A stretch of 6,111 bases of DNA from Microthrixaceae bacterium. GTDB lineage: Bacteria > Actinomycetota > Acidimicrobiia > Acidimicrobiales > Acidimicrobilacustridaceae. The translations under genes and the position numbers were made by a program. Of the stretch, positions 1-6,111 are shown piece by piece. The stretch covers positions 1-6,111 of the forward strand of contig CANGMY010000096.1 in assembly GCA_947455015.1 (NCBI GenBank). Direction: 5' to 3'. Below the pieces are notes generated by a model. That model did not search any database, had not been told where the DNA came from, and worked only from the letters and a program-made list of their open reading frames with translations. Within the stretch, counting starts at the first letter, position 1, and every line of letters begins with the position of its first letter.

Positions 1-210
1 AAGCACGATGCACCGATGTACGCCTACATCCTTGAGGGCACGCTCACAGTCACCTACGAAGGCGGCATCGTGAAGAACTACTCCGAAGGTTCTGCGATTC
101 TTGAAGCCGTCGGCACCGCCCACAACGGCGAAAACAAAACCGACAAACCAGTGCGGTTGCTCGTTGTGAACATGGGCGCCGAGGGCGTCGCCAATACCGT
201 CACGCTGTAA
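1..210 (+). CDS. Cupin-domain protein, C-terminal part (5' end outside window)
   Basis: The reading frame is open from base 1 to a TAA stop at 208-210, so the gene begins upstream of the window; the internal ATG at 16 is unlikely to be the true start because the frame already reads KHDAP before it. The 69 visible residues look like the second half of a small beta-barrel cupin: an ILEGTLTVTYEGG strand-turn segment, a glycine turn in 'YSEGSAILEA', then a His in 'VGTAHNGENKTDKPVRLLVV', matching the G-x5-P-x-G / H-x3-N type second cupin motif only loosely (His is followed by Asn-Gly). The metal-binding first motif would lie mostly upstream. Small single-domain cupins bind a metal and may act as isomerases, dioxygenases or ligand sensors; the function here is not decidable. 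It converges on the six-gene - strand operon with only 15 bases between the stop codons, so it is not part of that operon. Confidence 0.8.
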   Translation, partial: KHDAPMYAYILEGTLTVTYEGGIVKNYSEGSAILEAVGTAHNGENKTDKPVRLLVVNMGAEGVANTVTL

Positions 211-225
211 CAGCGTCGATTCCGC

Positions 226-1089
226 TCAGTTGTTCAGAGCGTTGTTGAAGCACTCACTGGCAATTCGGGTGAGGACAAGTGCTTGTTCCCAGCGGTCGCC
301 TTCTTCTTCAAGATCACCGCTCGGCGTCAGGAACTTTCGTGCATAGCCAAAGTCGGCGGGCAACAGTTCCGGCGCAAAACCGATCTGCAGATCGGCAACC
401 GGCACGGCATCGTTTGCCGCGTTGGCGATGAATCCCTCGAACGCTTTCGTCCACATCGCACGGAAGTGACTCACCGGCGGCGTGTCGTCTTCACCTTCGC
501 CAATATCGATCTGCACACATCCGCCCGTTCCGATGCGGCCATGCATGTAGCGCACTCGTTCCATCACCGGTGCGAGCTGTTCGATTTTCTCAGTCATATC
601 CCCTACAGGCATGTCATGACCGGTGTACCAGTGAGAAAAGTCGCCGTTAAATCTGATCTCGGGAAAGCGCTCCACGAGTCGAAGCGTCCGCCACATGTCT
701 TGGGTCATCGTGGCACGATGCGTTTCGATCAAGAGCGGAACGCCAGATGATGCACTCGCTTCAAGCACTTCTTCGGCGAGGCGATCCATTTCGCCATCGG
801 ACTCCATTCCCGTTCCGACCATGAGCGTGCTGCACACGATTCCCTGATCAGCCCACTGCTGCGCGCGCTCAACGAGCCCACCGGGAACGATGCGAATGTC
901 GAAGGTCACGGGAACGAGGCCGAGTTCGATGCATAACGCTGGATTTGCTCCCTGAATGCCCTGATAACCAGCGGCCTTTGCTTCCTCAAGCACTGCTCGC
1001 TCGTCGCCAACAGGACCACTGCTCCACTCCGGAAGCAGCCAGGTGTTGCCCATATTTAGGTCACGGCGGAACGACGGGGTTGTGGTCAT
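226..1089 (-). CDS. TIM-barrel sugar-phosphate isomerase/epimerase-like protein
   Basis: The product is about 287 residues of the xylose-isomerase-like TIM-barrel superfamily (AP_endonuc_2 type), whose members bind a divalent metal and isomerise or epimerise sugars and polyols or cleave related substrates. Visible barrel elements include GYQGIQGANP (about 41-50), 'LLIETHR' (119-125), 'FNGDFSHW' (147-154), 'VRYMHGRIG' (179-187) and 'IGFAPELL' (236-243). The likely metal ligands are Glu122, Asp150, His183 and Glu240, in the E-D-H-E order known for this fold. The ATG at 1087-1089 is preferred: it lies 7 bases after the P450 stop with a weak GAGAA ribosome-binding site. An in-frame TTG at 1110 would overlap the P450 gene and is less likely. 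There is no signal peptide, so the protein is probably cytosolic. It is last in the operon. An acidic stretch (IDIGEGEDD, about 194-202) follows the His ligand. The family is confident, the substrate unknown. Confidence 0.85.
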   Translation of the reverse strand: MTTTPSFRRDLNMGNTWLLPEWSSGPVGDERAVLEEAKAAGYQGIQGANPALCIELGLVPVTFDIRIVPGGLVERAQQWADQGIVCSTLMVGTGMESDGEMDRLAEEVLEASASSGVPLLIETHRATMTQDMWRTLRLVERFPEIRFNGDFSHWYTGHDMPVGDMTEKIEQLAPVMERVRYMHGRIGTGGCVQIDIGEGEDDTPPVSHFRAMWTKAFEGFIANAANDAVPVADLQIGFAPELLPADFGYARKFLTPSGDLEEEGDRWEQALVLTRIASECFNNALNN

Positions 1090-1096
1090 TTGGTTC

Positions 1097-2341
1097 TCAC
1101 GCGGTTTCAAGAATCAACGGGAGTTTCCCGTGACGTCGAATAAAGATGCTTGGGCGTCGCTCCATGGGATTGTCAGGATCCACGCGGAATGACTTCGTTG
1201 AAGCCAGTAGTTGCTCGAGACCGATGCGGGTTTCCATTCGCGCGACAGGCGCCCCGATGCAGAAATGCATTCCCCGTCCGAATGCAAAGTGCGGTGCGAG
1301 ACGCGACTCCTCGCCTTCAACGCGTGTTGGCGCCGGTGCGCCCGGCGCAGGACGGTTTGCGGCGGCCCACATCAACATCACGCGACTCTCAGCAGGAATT
1401 GAGACACCACCGATCGTCGTGTCTGCCGGAACATACCGATAGTGAAATTGAAACGGACCGTCTTCTCGTAAGAACGTTTCGATAGCGTCGGGAATGAGTG
1501 CCGGATCTTGACGCAAGCGATCCTGTAGTTCTTGATCACAGGCCAACGTCTCGATTGCAGTCGCCATCAAGCTCGCCGTTGTTTCTGAACCCGCAGTGAC
1601 GAACACGGTGAGCATGCTGCTGACCTCGCCCATGGTGACTTCGCCGGCTTCAAACATTCCTGCGAAGACTCCAAGGAGCCCACGCCGATGCTCAGGAGCA
1701 AGTGCAAGCGTCTCTTCAAACTTGGTGTGCACATAGATGCCGAGTTCGAGTGCACCAGTCGCTGCCTGCATCATTCCTTCCATGTCGGTGACACCGTCAA
1801 GCAGCGCGCCGGAAGCAAAAGAAAAGTGCAGCACCTTTGTAACGTCTTCATCGGGAAGCCCAAGCAATGAACACACCGTTTGGGCAGGTACGGGATCGCT
1901 GAAGGTTGAAACGATGTCGCCCGTGCCGCTCGCCAAAACTGGTTCCAGATACCGATCGACGATTGCCCGAACGGTTGGCTCGAGTTCTGCCACCGCACCG
2001 GGACTCATGTGCGGCTGCACAAGTTTGCGGTGACGAGTGTGATCGGGTGGATCAGCAGTTGAGAACACCTGGATGGGATCTCGGTAATTCGAGATACGAA
2101 ACGCCACGGGACAGCCGTTGCCGTCGTTGTGCAAAAGACTGACGATGTTGGACGAGAAATCCTCGTAGCGACCAACGGCCTCTTTGATCAGCGCAGGATC
2201 CGAAATCAGGAACGTGTCCTGACCTGGGATCTGCCACACCGGCGCCTCGCGTCGAAGCGCGTCATAAAACGCGTAGGGGTTATCGAGAACATCCTCTCGA
2301 AGGAGAAGGTGATGATCAGTGAGGTCGAAGTCGAGCGACAT
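1097..2341 (-). CDS. Cytochrome P450 lacking the ExxR glutamate
   Basis: This is a soluble bacterial cytochrome P450 of 414 residues, a normal length for class I enzymes that take electrons from a ferredoxin; no ferredoxin or reductase gene lies in the window. Visible motifs in order: 'ADPPDHTRHRK' of the C-helix region (96-106), the I-helix oxygen-activation motif AGSETT (250-255), the K-helix segment 'IETFLRED' (287-294), and the heme loop FGRGMHFCIG (354-363) with Cys361 as the thiolate ligand. The K-helix is odd: aligning Arg292 and the following Pro with the usual EExLRxxxP puts Thr289 where the ExxR Glu belongs. The meander reads NRPAPGAPAPTR (329-340), keeping an Arg but lacking the usual Asp-Pro and Phe residues. 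The ATG at 2339-2341 is chosen because it overlaps the upstream stop by one base (TGATG), with a GGAG 10 bases upstream; a TTG at 2386 would extend it by 15 residues. It probably oxidises a hydrophobic compound handled by the same operon; the substrate is unknown. Confidence 0.95.
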   Translation of the reverse strand: MSLDFDLTDHHLLLREDVLDNPYAFYDALRREAPVWQIPGQDTFLISDPALIKEAVGRYEDFSSNIVSLLHNDGNGCPVAFRISNYRDPIQVFSTADPPDHTRHRKLVQPHMSPGAVAELEPTVRAIVDRYLEPVLASGTGDIVSTFSDPVPAQTVCSLLGLPDEDVTKVLHFSFASGALLDGVTDMEGMMQAATGALELGIYVHTKFEETLALAPEHRRGLLGVFAGMFEAGEVTMGEVSSMLTVFVTAGSETTASLMATAIETLACDQELQDRLRQDPALIPDAIETFLREDGPFQFHYRYVPADTTIGGVSIPAESRVMLMWAAANRPAPGAPAPTRVEGEESRLAPHFAFGRGMHFCIGAPVARMETRIGLEQLLASTKSFRVDPDNPMERRPSIFIRRHGKLPLILETA

Positions 2342-3615
2342 CAGGAGGCGTCTCCGCTCCAGCGAGCAAGCTCGGTGCGCAACCAACCGTTTTCCCAGAA
2401 GCTCACGTCGCCACCATTGTCGAGCAAGTACTGATGTGCATTCGCCATTAGCGAGCGAACACGAGCGTTGTCTGATTCACGTTGCGCGATTGCTTCACCG
2501 AGCTTGATCGCAAGTGGAGCATTGCCTCGAGCAAGTGCCGCTTCGGCTCGATCGAGCGCAGCATCGATACCGGCAAGATCAAGCAACTCGGCAAGCGCTG
2601 CTGGGGCGCTGTCGGGATAGAACTCGGTGGTTGATTCAAGTTTGAACCAACCGACGTATTCCTCCCAGAACGTACGAACGGCCCACGAGACTTTGCCGTA
2701 CCCCTGGCCAACGCGAAGCTCCGGCGGAAGTTGGATCTTGTCCATAAGAGTCCACACGTCGACGCCAGCGTTAAAGCCCTTGAGCGCCTCCTCATGCACG
2801 TAAACCACGGCATCGTGAAGACGCTCAAGCGACGCTTCGATCAAGTCTGCGCCGACGATTGGCTCGTAACGACCAGTCACAAGCATTTCTGGTCGGAGTT
2901 CGCGCACGAAACGATTCGTTGCCAGTTGTGGTTCAACGAATCGGTACTTGTCGCCACGAATCGTGTTGACGTTCGGGAAATGCGGGAACAGCGGACCAAA
3001 GAGGTTGCTGACCAGCGCAATCTTGTGATCGGGAAGCCAAACGATCAAGCAATCGGTCGTTTCACCAACTGCTGCGAACAGGTCGACACGAAGACCGTCG
3101 ATCGTGAGTGAAAGTCGATCTTCAAACAGGATGTCGGGCATTGGCTCTGACTGCGCCATCGAAACGCCGGGGTTTTCCTTGTAAATGCGCTGCGCATCGG
3201 TGCCGAGCATGTCGAACCAAATTCCCGCAGTGCGCATACGCAAACCCTGGATGCGCTTGTCGTCACGCTGGTGCGCTGGGTTGTTGGCCTGTGCGACGTA
3301 CTTGGTGTTCGCCTCTTTAAACAGATCGACACCACCGACGTGATCAACGTGACCTTGGGTCGTGAAGATGTAGTGAGTCGGCCCGGGGCGAATCGCGTCG
3401 AACACACGCTTGTGATGCGGCGCCTCGTACCCCATTCCAGTGTTCACGATGATTCGACCATTGTCGGTGAGGATCATGTAGGTCGCCGTCGTGCCGGCCG
3501 AACGGTAGATGAGGCCGTCGACGATTGGGTACGCCGGATCGTCATAGACCGGAGTCAGCAGCTCTTTACCCGGTCGGGTGTCAATGAGATGGTCGACTTG
3601 CTCTTGGATGTTCAT
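2341..3615 (-). CDS. Alkylsulfatase-like metallo-beta-lactamase-fold protein with altered metal site
   Basis: This 424-residue protein has an N-terminal metallo-beta-lactamase fold (about 30-250) followed by a helical region with 'AEAALARGNAPLAIKLGE' (357-374) that resembles the alkyl-sulfatase dimerisation domain of SdsA/BDS1-type enzymes, which hydrolyse alkyl sulfate esters. The metal-loop motif reads TTQGHVDHVGG (85-95): His89, Asp91 and His92 are present, but Gln87 stands in place of the first His of HxHxDH. Glu185 aligns with a Glu ligand of alkylsulfatases. Asn204, after the 'WLPDHKIAL' strand (193-201), stands where an acidic bridging ligand is usual, and 'VTGRYEPIVG' (246-255) has Arg249 where the last His is expected. 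No export signal is apparent, unlike secreted alkylsulfatases. The ATG at 3613-3615 overlaps the sulfotransferase stop (ATGA) and has a GAGGT ribosome-binding site 3 bases upstream. It may be a hydrolase with an unusual or single-metal site, or may have lost sulfatase activity. The fold is confident, the activity is not. Confidence 0.85.
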   Translation of the reverse strand: MNIQEQVDHLIDTRPGKELLTPVYDDPAYPIVDGLIYRSAGTTATYMILTDNGRIIVNTGMGYEAPHHKRVFDAIRPGPTHYIFTTQGHVDHVGGVDLFKEANTKYVAQANNPAHQRDDKRIQGLRMRTAGIWFDMLGTDAQRIYKENPGVSMAQSEPMPDILFEDRLSLTIDGLRVDLFAAVGETTDCLIVWLPDHKIALVSNLFGPLFPHFPNVNTIRGDKYRFVEPQLATNRFVRELRPEMLVTGRYEPIVGADLIEASLERLHDAVVYVHEEALKGFNAGVDVWTLMDKIQLPPELRVGQGYGKVSWAVRTFWEEYVGWFKLESTTEFYPDSAPAALAELLDLAGIDAALDRAEAALARGNAPLAIKLGEAIAQRESDNARVRSLMANAHQYLLDNGGDVSFWENGWLRTELARWSGDAS

Positions 3616-4865
3616 TTGACCTCGATTTGTACGGGGAACGTGTTCATGTAGTTGGTGTAACGGGTACGAACTTCTTCAGGTGTTATGGAGAAATCACCGC
3701 GAAGGTCGTACACAACTCGACCCTCCTTGCCGCGGGGATGTGCGTCTTGATACGCGGCGACCTCGGCCTTGGCCTCGTCGGTGAACTCGATTCCTGCGGC
3801 GTCATAGATGCGCTGCAACGTGCCCACCTCATCGGCCATGTATTCATGGAAGAACACATCGACCGTGCGATCGGCAGGAAGAAGATGGCGATCACGAATC
3901 GATGAGTCGAGGAGTCGGCCAATGCGGTCGGTCCAGTAGTCGCGATACCACTCGGGCTTCGTCGACTTGTACGCCGTTCGCGCGCCGTAGGTGAGCATCG
4001 TGATTGTCGATTGCACAACGGCAACCGGATCGCGGTGGGTGACAACAACCGTTGCGTCGGGGAAGACCGACATCAACGGCCCGATCTGTTCGAGATGCTG
4101 CGGAGACTTCAGTACCCAACGCTCCCGAGGCCGGTACCACTGCAGAATCTGCAGCACCGTCTTCATGTACTCATAGTGAGGGGTTTGATCCTGCGCGAGG
4201 TAGTAGTCACGCCATTCGGGGACTCTCGCCACCCACTCGATGTTGTAATTCGAAAAATCCGGAGCCATGAGTTCGTTCTCTTCATGGACGTGATCCGGGT
4301 TCATCGGGTGCATCGCCGCGATGAAGGGGGCACCCGCTTGCATTGATTCCCACTGGCCCTGACAACGAGTCCAGCGAGGGTCGACACCATCAGCAGGAGT
4401 TTCCTCACCGGGATCTGGGACCGGTTCGTACGATTCCCACAACGGCATCGAGCGGAATCGGCTGTCGGCAGCAAGCAGGTTCACAAGGTTCGTGGTGCCC
4501 GAACGAGGAAGACCGATGACGATGACCGGCTTTTCGATCTCGATGTCGAGAATCTCAGGGTGCTGCTTCAGAAGGTCGCGAATACGCAGTCGATTCACGG
4601 CGTACTTCAGGTCATCTCCGAAGACGAGCATGCGGCCGAGGCCCGTTCTGTCGGGATCAGCGTTGATGGAGTCGAGTTGCACCTGGAGTCGCTCGCGGAA
4701 ATCCTCAGGGCCAAAATCACTCAGACCCGTCGCTGCAATGGCGGCTTCGCAGATGGCATCGACTGTTAGTTCGGTGTGAACGGTTTCGCCATAGTCGATG
4801 CCCATCTTCTGAATGTCATTGAGCACTGGCGATGCAAGGTCATCGATTCGAATTTCATTTCCCAT
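3612..4865 (-). CDS. PAPS-dependent sulfotransferase (Sulfotransfer_3 type)
   Basis: The 417-residue product belongs to the P-loop-like sulfotransferases that move a sulfuryl group from PAPS to a hydroxyl or similar acceptor. The 5'-phosphosulfate loop is clear: 'VIVIGLPRSGTTNLVNLL' (114-131). The second PAPS-contact region is 'VVVTHRDPVAVVQSTITML' (273-291), where Arg278 and Ser286 match the 3'-phosphate ligands. 'WVLKSPQHLEQI' (250-261) is the LKSPxHL motif characteristic of this subfamily. An acidic/His segment 'NPDHVHEENELM' (189-200) probably lines the acceptor site. An N-terminal helical region of about 110 residues precedes the P-loop, as in many actinobacterial homologues. There is no signal peptide or membrane segment, which fits cytosolic use of PAPS. 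An AAGGA ribosome-binding site lies 8 bases before the ATG, inside the 14-base gap after the SDR gene. The stop overlaps the start of the MBL-fold gene by four bases, so the two products are probably made in linked amounts. The acceptor is unknown; a lipid, sterol or terpenoid alcohol is a guess from the neighbours. Confidence 0.93.
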   Translation of the reverse strand: MGNEIRIDDLASPVLNDIQKMGIDYGETVHTELTVDAICEAAIAATGLSDFGPEDFRERLQVQLDSINADPDRTGLGRMLVFGDDLKYAVNRLRIRDLLKQHPEILDIEIEKPVIVIGLPRSGTTNLVNLLAADSRFRSMPLWESYEPVPDPGEETPADGVDPRWTRCQGQWESMQAGAPFIAAMHPMNPDHVHEENELMAPDFSNYNIEWVARVPEWRDYYLAQDQTPHYEYMKTVLQILQWYRPRERWVLKSPQHLEQIGPLMSVFPDATVVVTHRDPVAVVQSTITMLTYGARTAYKSTKPEWYRDYWTDRIGRLLDSSIRDRHLLPADRTVDVFFHEYMADEVGTLQRIYDAAGIEFTDEAKAEVAAYQDAHPRGKEGRVVYDLRGDFSITPEEVRTRYTNYMNTFPVQIEVK

Positions 4866-4873
4866 AGAATCTG

Positions 4874-4878
4874 TCCTT
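4874..4878 (-). promoter_or_regulatory. Ribosome-binding site of the sulfotransferase gene
   Basis: On the - strand this reads AAGGA, 8 bases before the sulfotransferase ATG at 4863-4865. It is the only junction in the upstream half of the operon with a real intergenic gap, and the site sits wholly inside that gap, so this gene can initiate independently. Confidence 0.6.
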
Positions 4879-4879
4879 G

Positions 4880-5629
4880 TTACAGCGCGAGGTATCCGCC
4901 ATCGATGGCGAATGCGGTTCCGGTGGTGAATGACGAAGCTTCCGACGACAAGAACAAAACCGCCGCGGCAACTTCTTCAGGTGTTCCCATGCGTCGCATG
5001 ATTTGCTTGGCGAGTTCGCCATCAAGCATTTCCTGAAACGGTTTCATTGGTGCGGTCATTGGGGTATCGATGAGGCCGGGGGCAACCGCGTTGACGCGAA
5101 TTCCGTCATTCACCCAATGCAGTGCCAGGTTTCGCGTGAGGGCAAGCAGCGCAGCCTTTGAGGATGAATAGCCGGGCACAATCGTTGTTGCTCGGTAGGT
5201 CATCATCGAAATGACGTTGACCACACTCGCGCCGCCCGGCATCGTGCTCTTTGCCAGTGCTTCACGAGCCCGAACGCTGAGGCGTTGAGCACCCTCCACA
5301 TTCATGGCGAGCGATGCTTGGAATCCTTCGGGGCTCCATTCATCGAGCCCATCGGGGAAGTTCGCACCGGCGTTATTCACCAACACATCCAGCGATCCAA
5401 GACTTGCTGCAAGCGCATCGACTGCATCGCCATCACGCATTTCCAGTTGCTTGTAGGCGAAGCGCGAAAGTTCGGTGTCGTAGTCAGCAGCCGAAGCACG
5501 TGTGCCGGTGACCGTAACTGAGGCACCCGCATCAGCAAATGCCGACGAAATGGCGTAACCGATGCCACTCGTACCGCCGGTGACGAGAACCGAAACGCCA
5601 GTGAAATCAAACGAAACCTTGTTACTCAT
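4880..5629 (-). CDS. Classical SDR-family NAD(P)-dependent oxidoreductase
   Basis: This complete 249-residue protein is a classical short-chain dehydrogenase/reductase that interconverts a secondary alcohol and a ketone in the cytosol. All signatures are visible: the cofactor loop TGGTSGIG (17-24), NNAG (85-88), the active-site Asn110 in 'MNVEGA', the catalytic Ser141, Tyr154 and Lys158 (YSSSK, with Ser 13 residues before Tyr), and 'APGLIDTPM' (183-191) after the active site. The C-terminus ends IDGGY-LAL, as is usual for the family. 'VTGTRAS' (40-46) after the second strand has Thr-Arg and no Asp, which leans towards NADP(H), though weakly. The ATG at 5627-5629 overlaps the MDR stop (ATGA), and a GGAAGG ribosome-binding site lies 6 bases upstream. 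In this operon it could oxidise the alcohol made by the P450, or reduce a ketone so that it can be sulfated. Family-level confidence is very high; 3-oxoacyl-ACP reductase-like annotations would be over-specific. Confidence 0.95.
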   Translation of the reverse strand: MSNKVSFDFTGVSVLVTGGTSGIGYAISSAFADAGASVTVTGTRASAADYDTELSRFAYKQLEMRDGDAVDALAASLGSLDVLVNNAGANFPDGLDEWSPEGFQASLAMNVEGAQRLSVRAREALAKSTMPGGASVVNVISMMTYRATTIVPGYSSSKAALLALTRNLALHWVNDGIRVNAVAPGLIDTPMTAPMKPFQEMLDGELAKQIMRRMGTPEEVAAAVLFLSSEASSFTTGTAFAIDGGYLAL

Positions 5630-6111
5630 TCGGCACCTTCCATGGTGATCATGACCTTGCCGCAGTCCTTTGAACCTTCGAGAACCGCAAGGCCTTCTCC
5701 GAATTCCTCGAGGGAAAGCTTGTGACTAATGACTGCAGACAAATCGCGACGTTCAAGCAACTCGATCGCGTCTTCAAATCGTTCGGGATATTCCATTGAT
5801 CCACGAACGGTGAATTGCTTCATAAGCAGGTTGACGTAGTTCGTGGAAACAGGGCGATAGTGCAGAGCCACGATCACGAGACAACCATCGACTCGACCGT
5901 TCTGCAGCACGTCGCCGATGACGCTGTCGGCACCAGAGGCTTCGATGAAGACATCGGTCGCCGCGGTCGGGCCAAACATGAACGGCACCTCGCCGTGGAT
6001 GCGCTTGAGTTCGGCCCACACATCAACCTCAGACGGGTCAAGCACATGGGACGCGCCGAGTTGCTTGGCCAAATCGAGTCGGGCATGGCTGAAGTCAATG
6101 GCGACAACGTC
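5626..6111 (-). CDS. Zinc-type MDR alcohol dehydrogenase, C-terminal part (N-terminus outside window)
   Basis: The frame is open from the right edge (6111) to a TGA at 5626-5628, giving 161 visible residues; the ATG at 6072 is internal. It starts within the Rossmann domain: 'DVVAIDFSHARLDLAKQLGA' matches strand 2 and the following helix of medium-chain dehydrogenases, and the Asp in VAID predicts NAD(H) rather than NADP(H). 'GASHVLDP', 'TDVFIEASGADSVI' and 'QFTVRGSMEYP' follow in the usual order of threonine/butanediol/alcohol dehydrogenases, ending with the 'HKLSLEEFGEGLAVLE' segment and the terminal 'GKVMITM' strand. The zinc-binding catalytic domain and the GxGxxG loop lie to the right of the window, so catalytic competence cannot be checked here. 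It is the most upstream visible gene of the operon, and its stop overlaps the SDR start by four bases, so the two dehydrogenases are likely co-produced and may catalyse successive steps. Confidence 0.9.
   Translation of the reverse strand, partial: DVVAIDFSHARLDLAKQLGASHVLDPSEVDVWAELKRIHGEVPFMFGPTAATDVFIEASGADSVIGDVLQNGRVDGCLVIVALHYRPVSTNYVNLLMKQFTVRGSMEYPERFEDAIELLERRDLSAVISHKLSLEEFGEGLAVLEGSKDCGKVMITMEGAE
5636..5641 (-). promoter_or_regulatory. Ribosome-binding site of the SDR gene inside the MDR gene
   Basis: The - strand reads GGAAGG, 6 bases before the SDR ATG. It lies within the last codons of the upstream dehydrogenase, which supports the ATGA-overlap start and translational coupling. 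Confidence 0.55.

Noticed and set aside
203..215. Small inverted repeat CGCTG-taa-CAGCG over the cupin stop codon, a possible terminator between convergent genes.
   Set aside because: The stem is only 5 bp with a 3-base loop and no T-run follows on either strand, so it is too weak to call a terminator.
283..750. 155-codon open frame on the + strand.
   Set aside because: It lies antisense inside the TIM-barrel gene, which has recognisable family motifs; the translation is rich in His and Arg and resembles no family. The same applies to the other long antisense frames under the P450, MBL-fold, sulfotransferase and SDR genes.
1090..1110. TTG start giving seven more residues on the TIM-barrel protein.
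   Set aside because: It would begin within the P450 coding end; the ATG at 1087-1089 follows the P450 stop at normal spacing.
2344..2355. Short GGAG/CTCC inverted repeat just upstream of the P450 start, a possible translation-control hairpin.
   Set aside because: Only 4 bp pair and it lies in coding sequence; this is expected by chance at this base composition.
2342..2386. TTG-initiated 15-residue N-terminal extension of the P450.
   Set aside because: It would overlap the MBL-fold gene by 46 bases, and the extra residues (Arg-rich, no membrane character) are not typical; the ATG in TGATG context fits better.

Overview
The window holds seven protein genes with almost no non-coding DNA. Base composition is mid-50s % G+C on a rough count of the first line. 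The families present (a Sulfotransfer_3-type sulfotransferase, a soluble class I-type cytochrome P450, an alkylsulfatase-like metallo-beta-lactamase-fold protein, classical SDR and MDR dehydrogenases) are a mix common in Actinobacteria that degrade or modify lipids, steroids or terpenoids. The moderate G+C would suit an environmental lineage such as a marine or freshwater acidimicrobial-type bacterium. That placement is inference; no rRNA or other marker is present.

Layout from left to right: the end of a cupin gene on the + strand (1-210, start outside the window), then a 15-base convergent gap, then six genes on the - strand that fill the rest. In transcription order (right to left) these are: a zinc-type MDR alcohol dehydrogenase (N-terminus outside the window), an SDR oxidoreductase, a sulfotransferase, an alkylsulfatase-like MBL-fold protein, a cytochrome P450, and a TIM-barrel sugar isomerase/epimerase-like protein. 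The junctions are a 4-base ATGA overlap, a 14-base gap, a 4-base ATGA overlap, a 1-base TGATG overlap and a 7-base gap. This is very probably one translationally coupled operon whose promoter lies beyond the right edge.

Taken together, the operon looks like a tailoring or catabolic module for a hydrophobic alcohol or ketone. The P450 would hydroxylate, the SDR and MDR would interconvert alcohol and carbonyl, the sulfotransferase would attach sulfate from PAPS, and the MBL-fold protein is related to enzymes that remove sulfate from alkyl esters. The substrate cannot be read from the sequence.

Two members depart from their family's catalytic signatures. The P450 has Thr where the near-invariant Glu of the K-helix ExxR motif should be. 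The MBL-fold protein has Gln for the first His of HxHxDH and appears to have lost at least two further metal ligands. These, together with the adjacent sulfotransferase and sulfatase-like genes, are the most notable features. No RNA genes, mobile elements, CRISPR arrays or convincing terminators were found.
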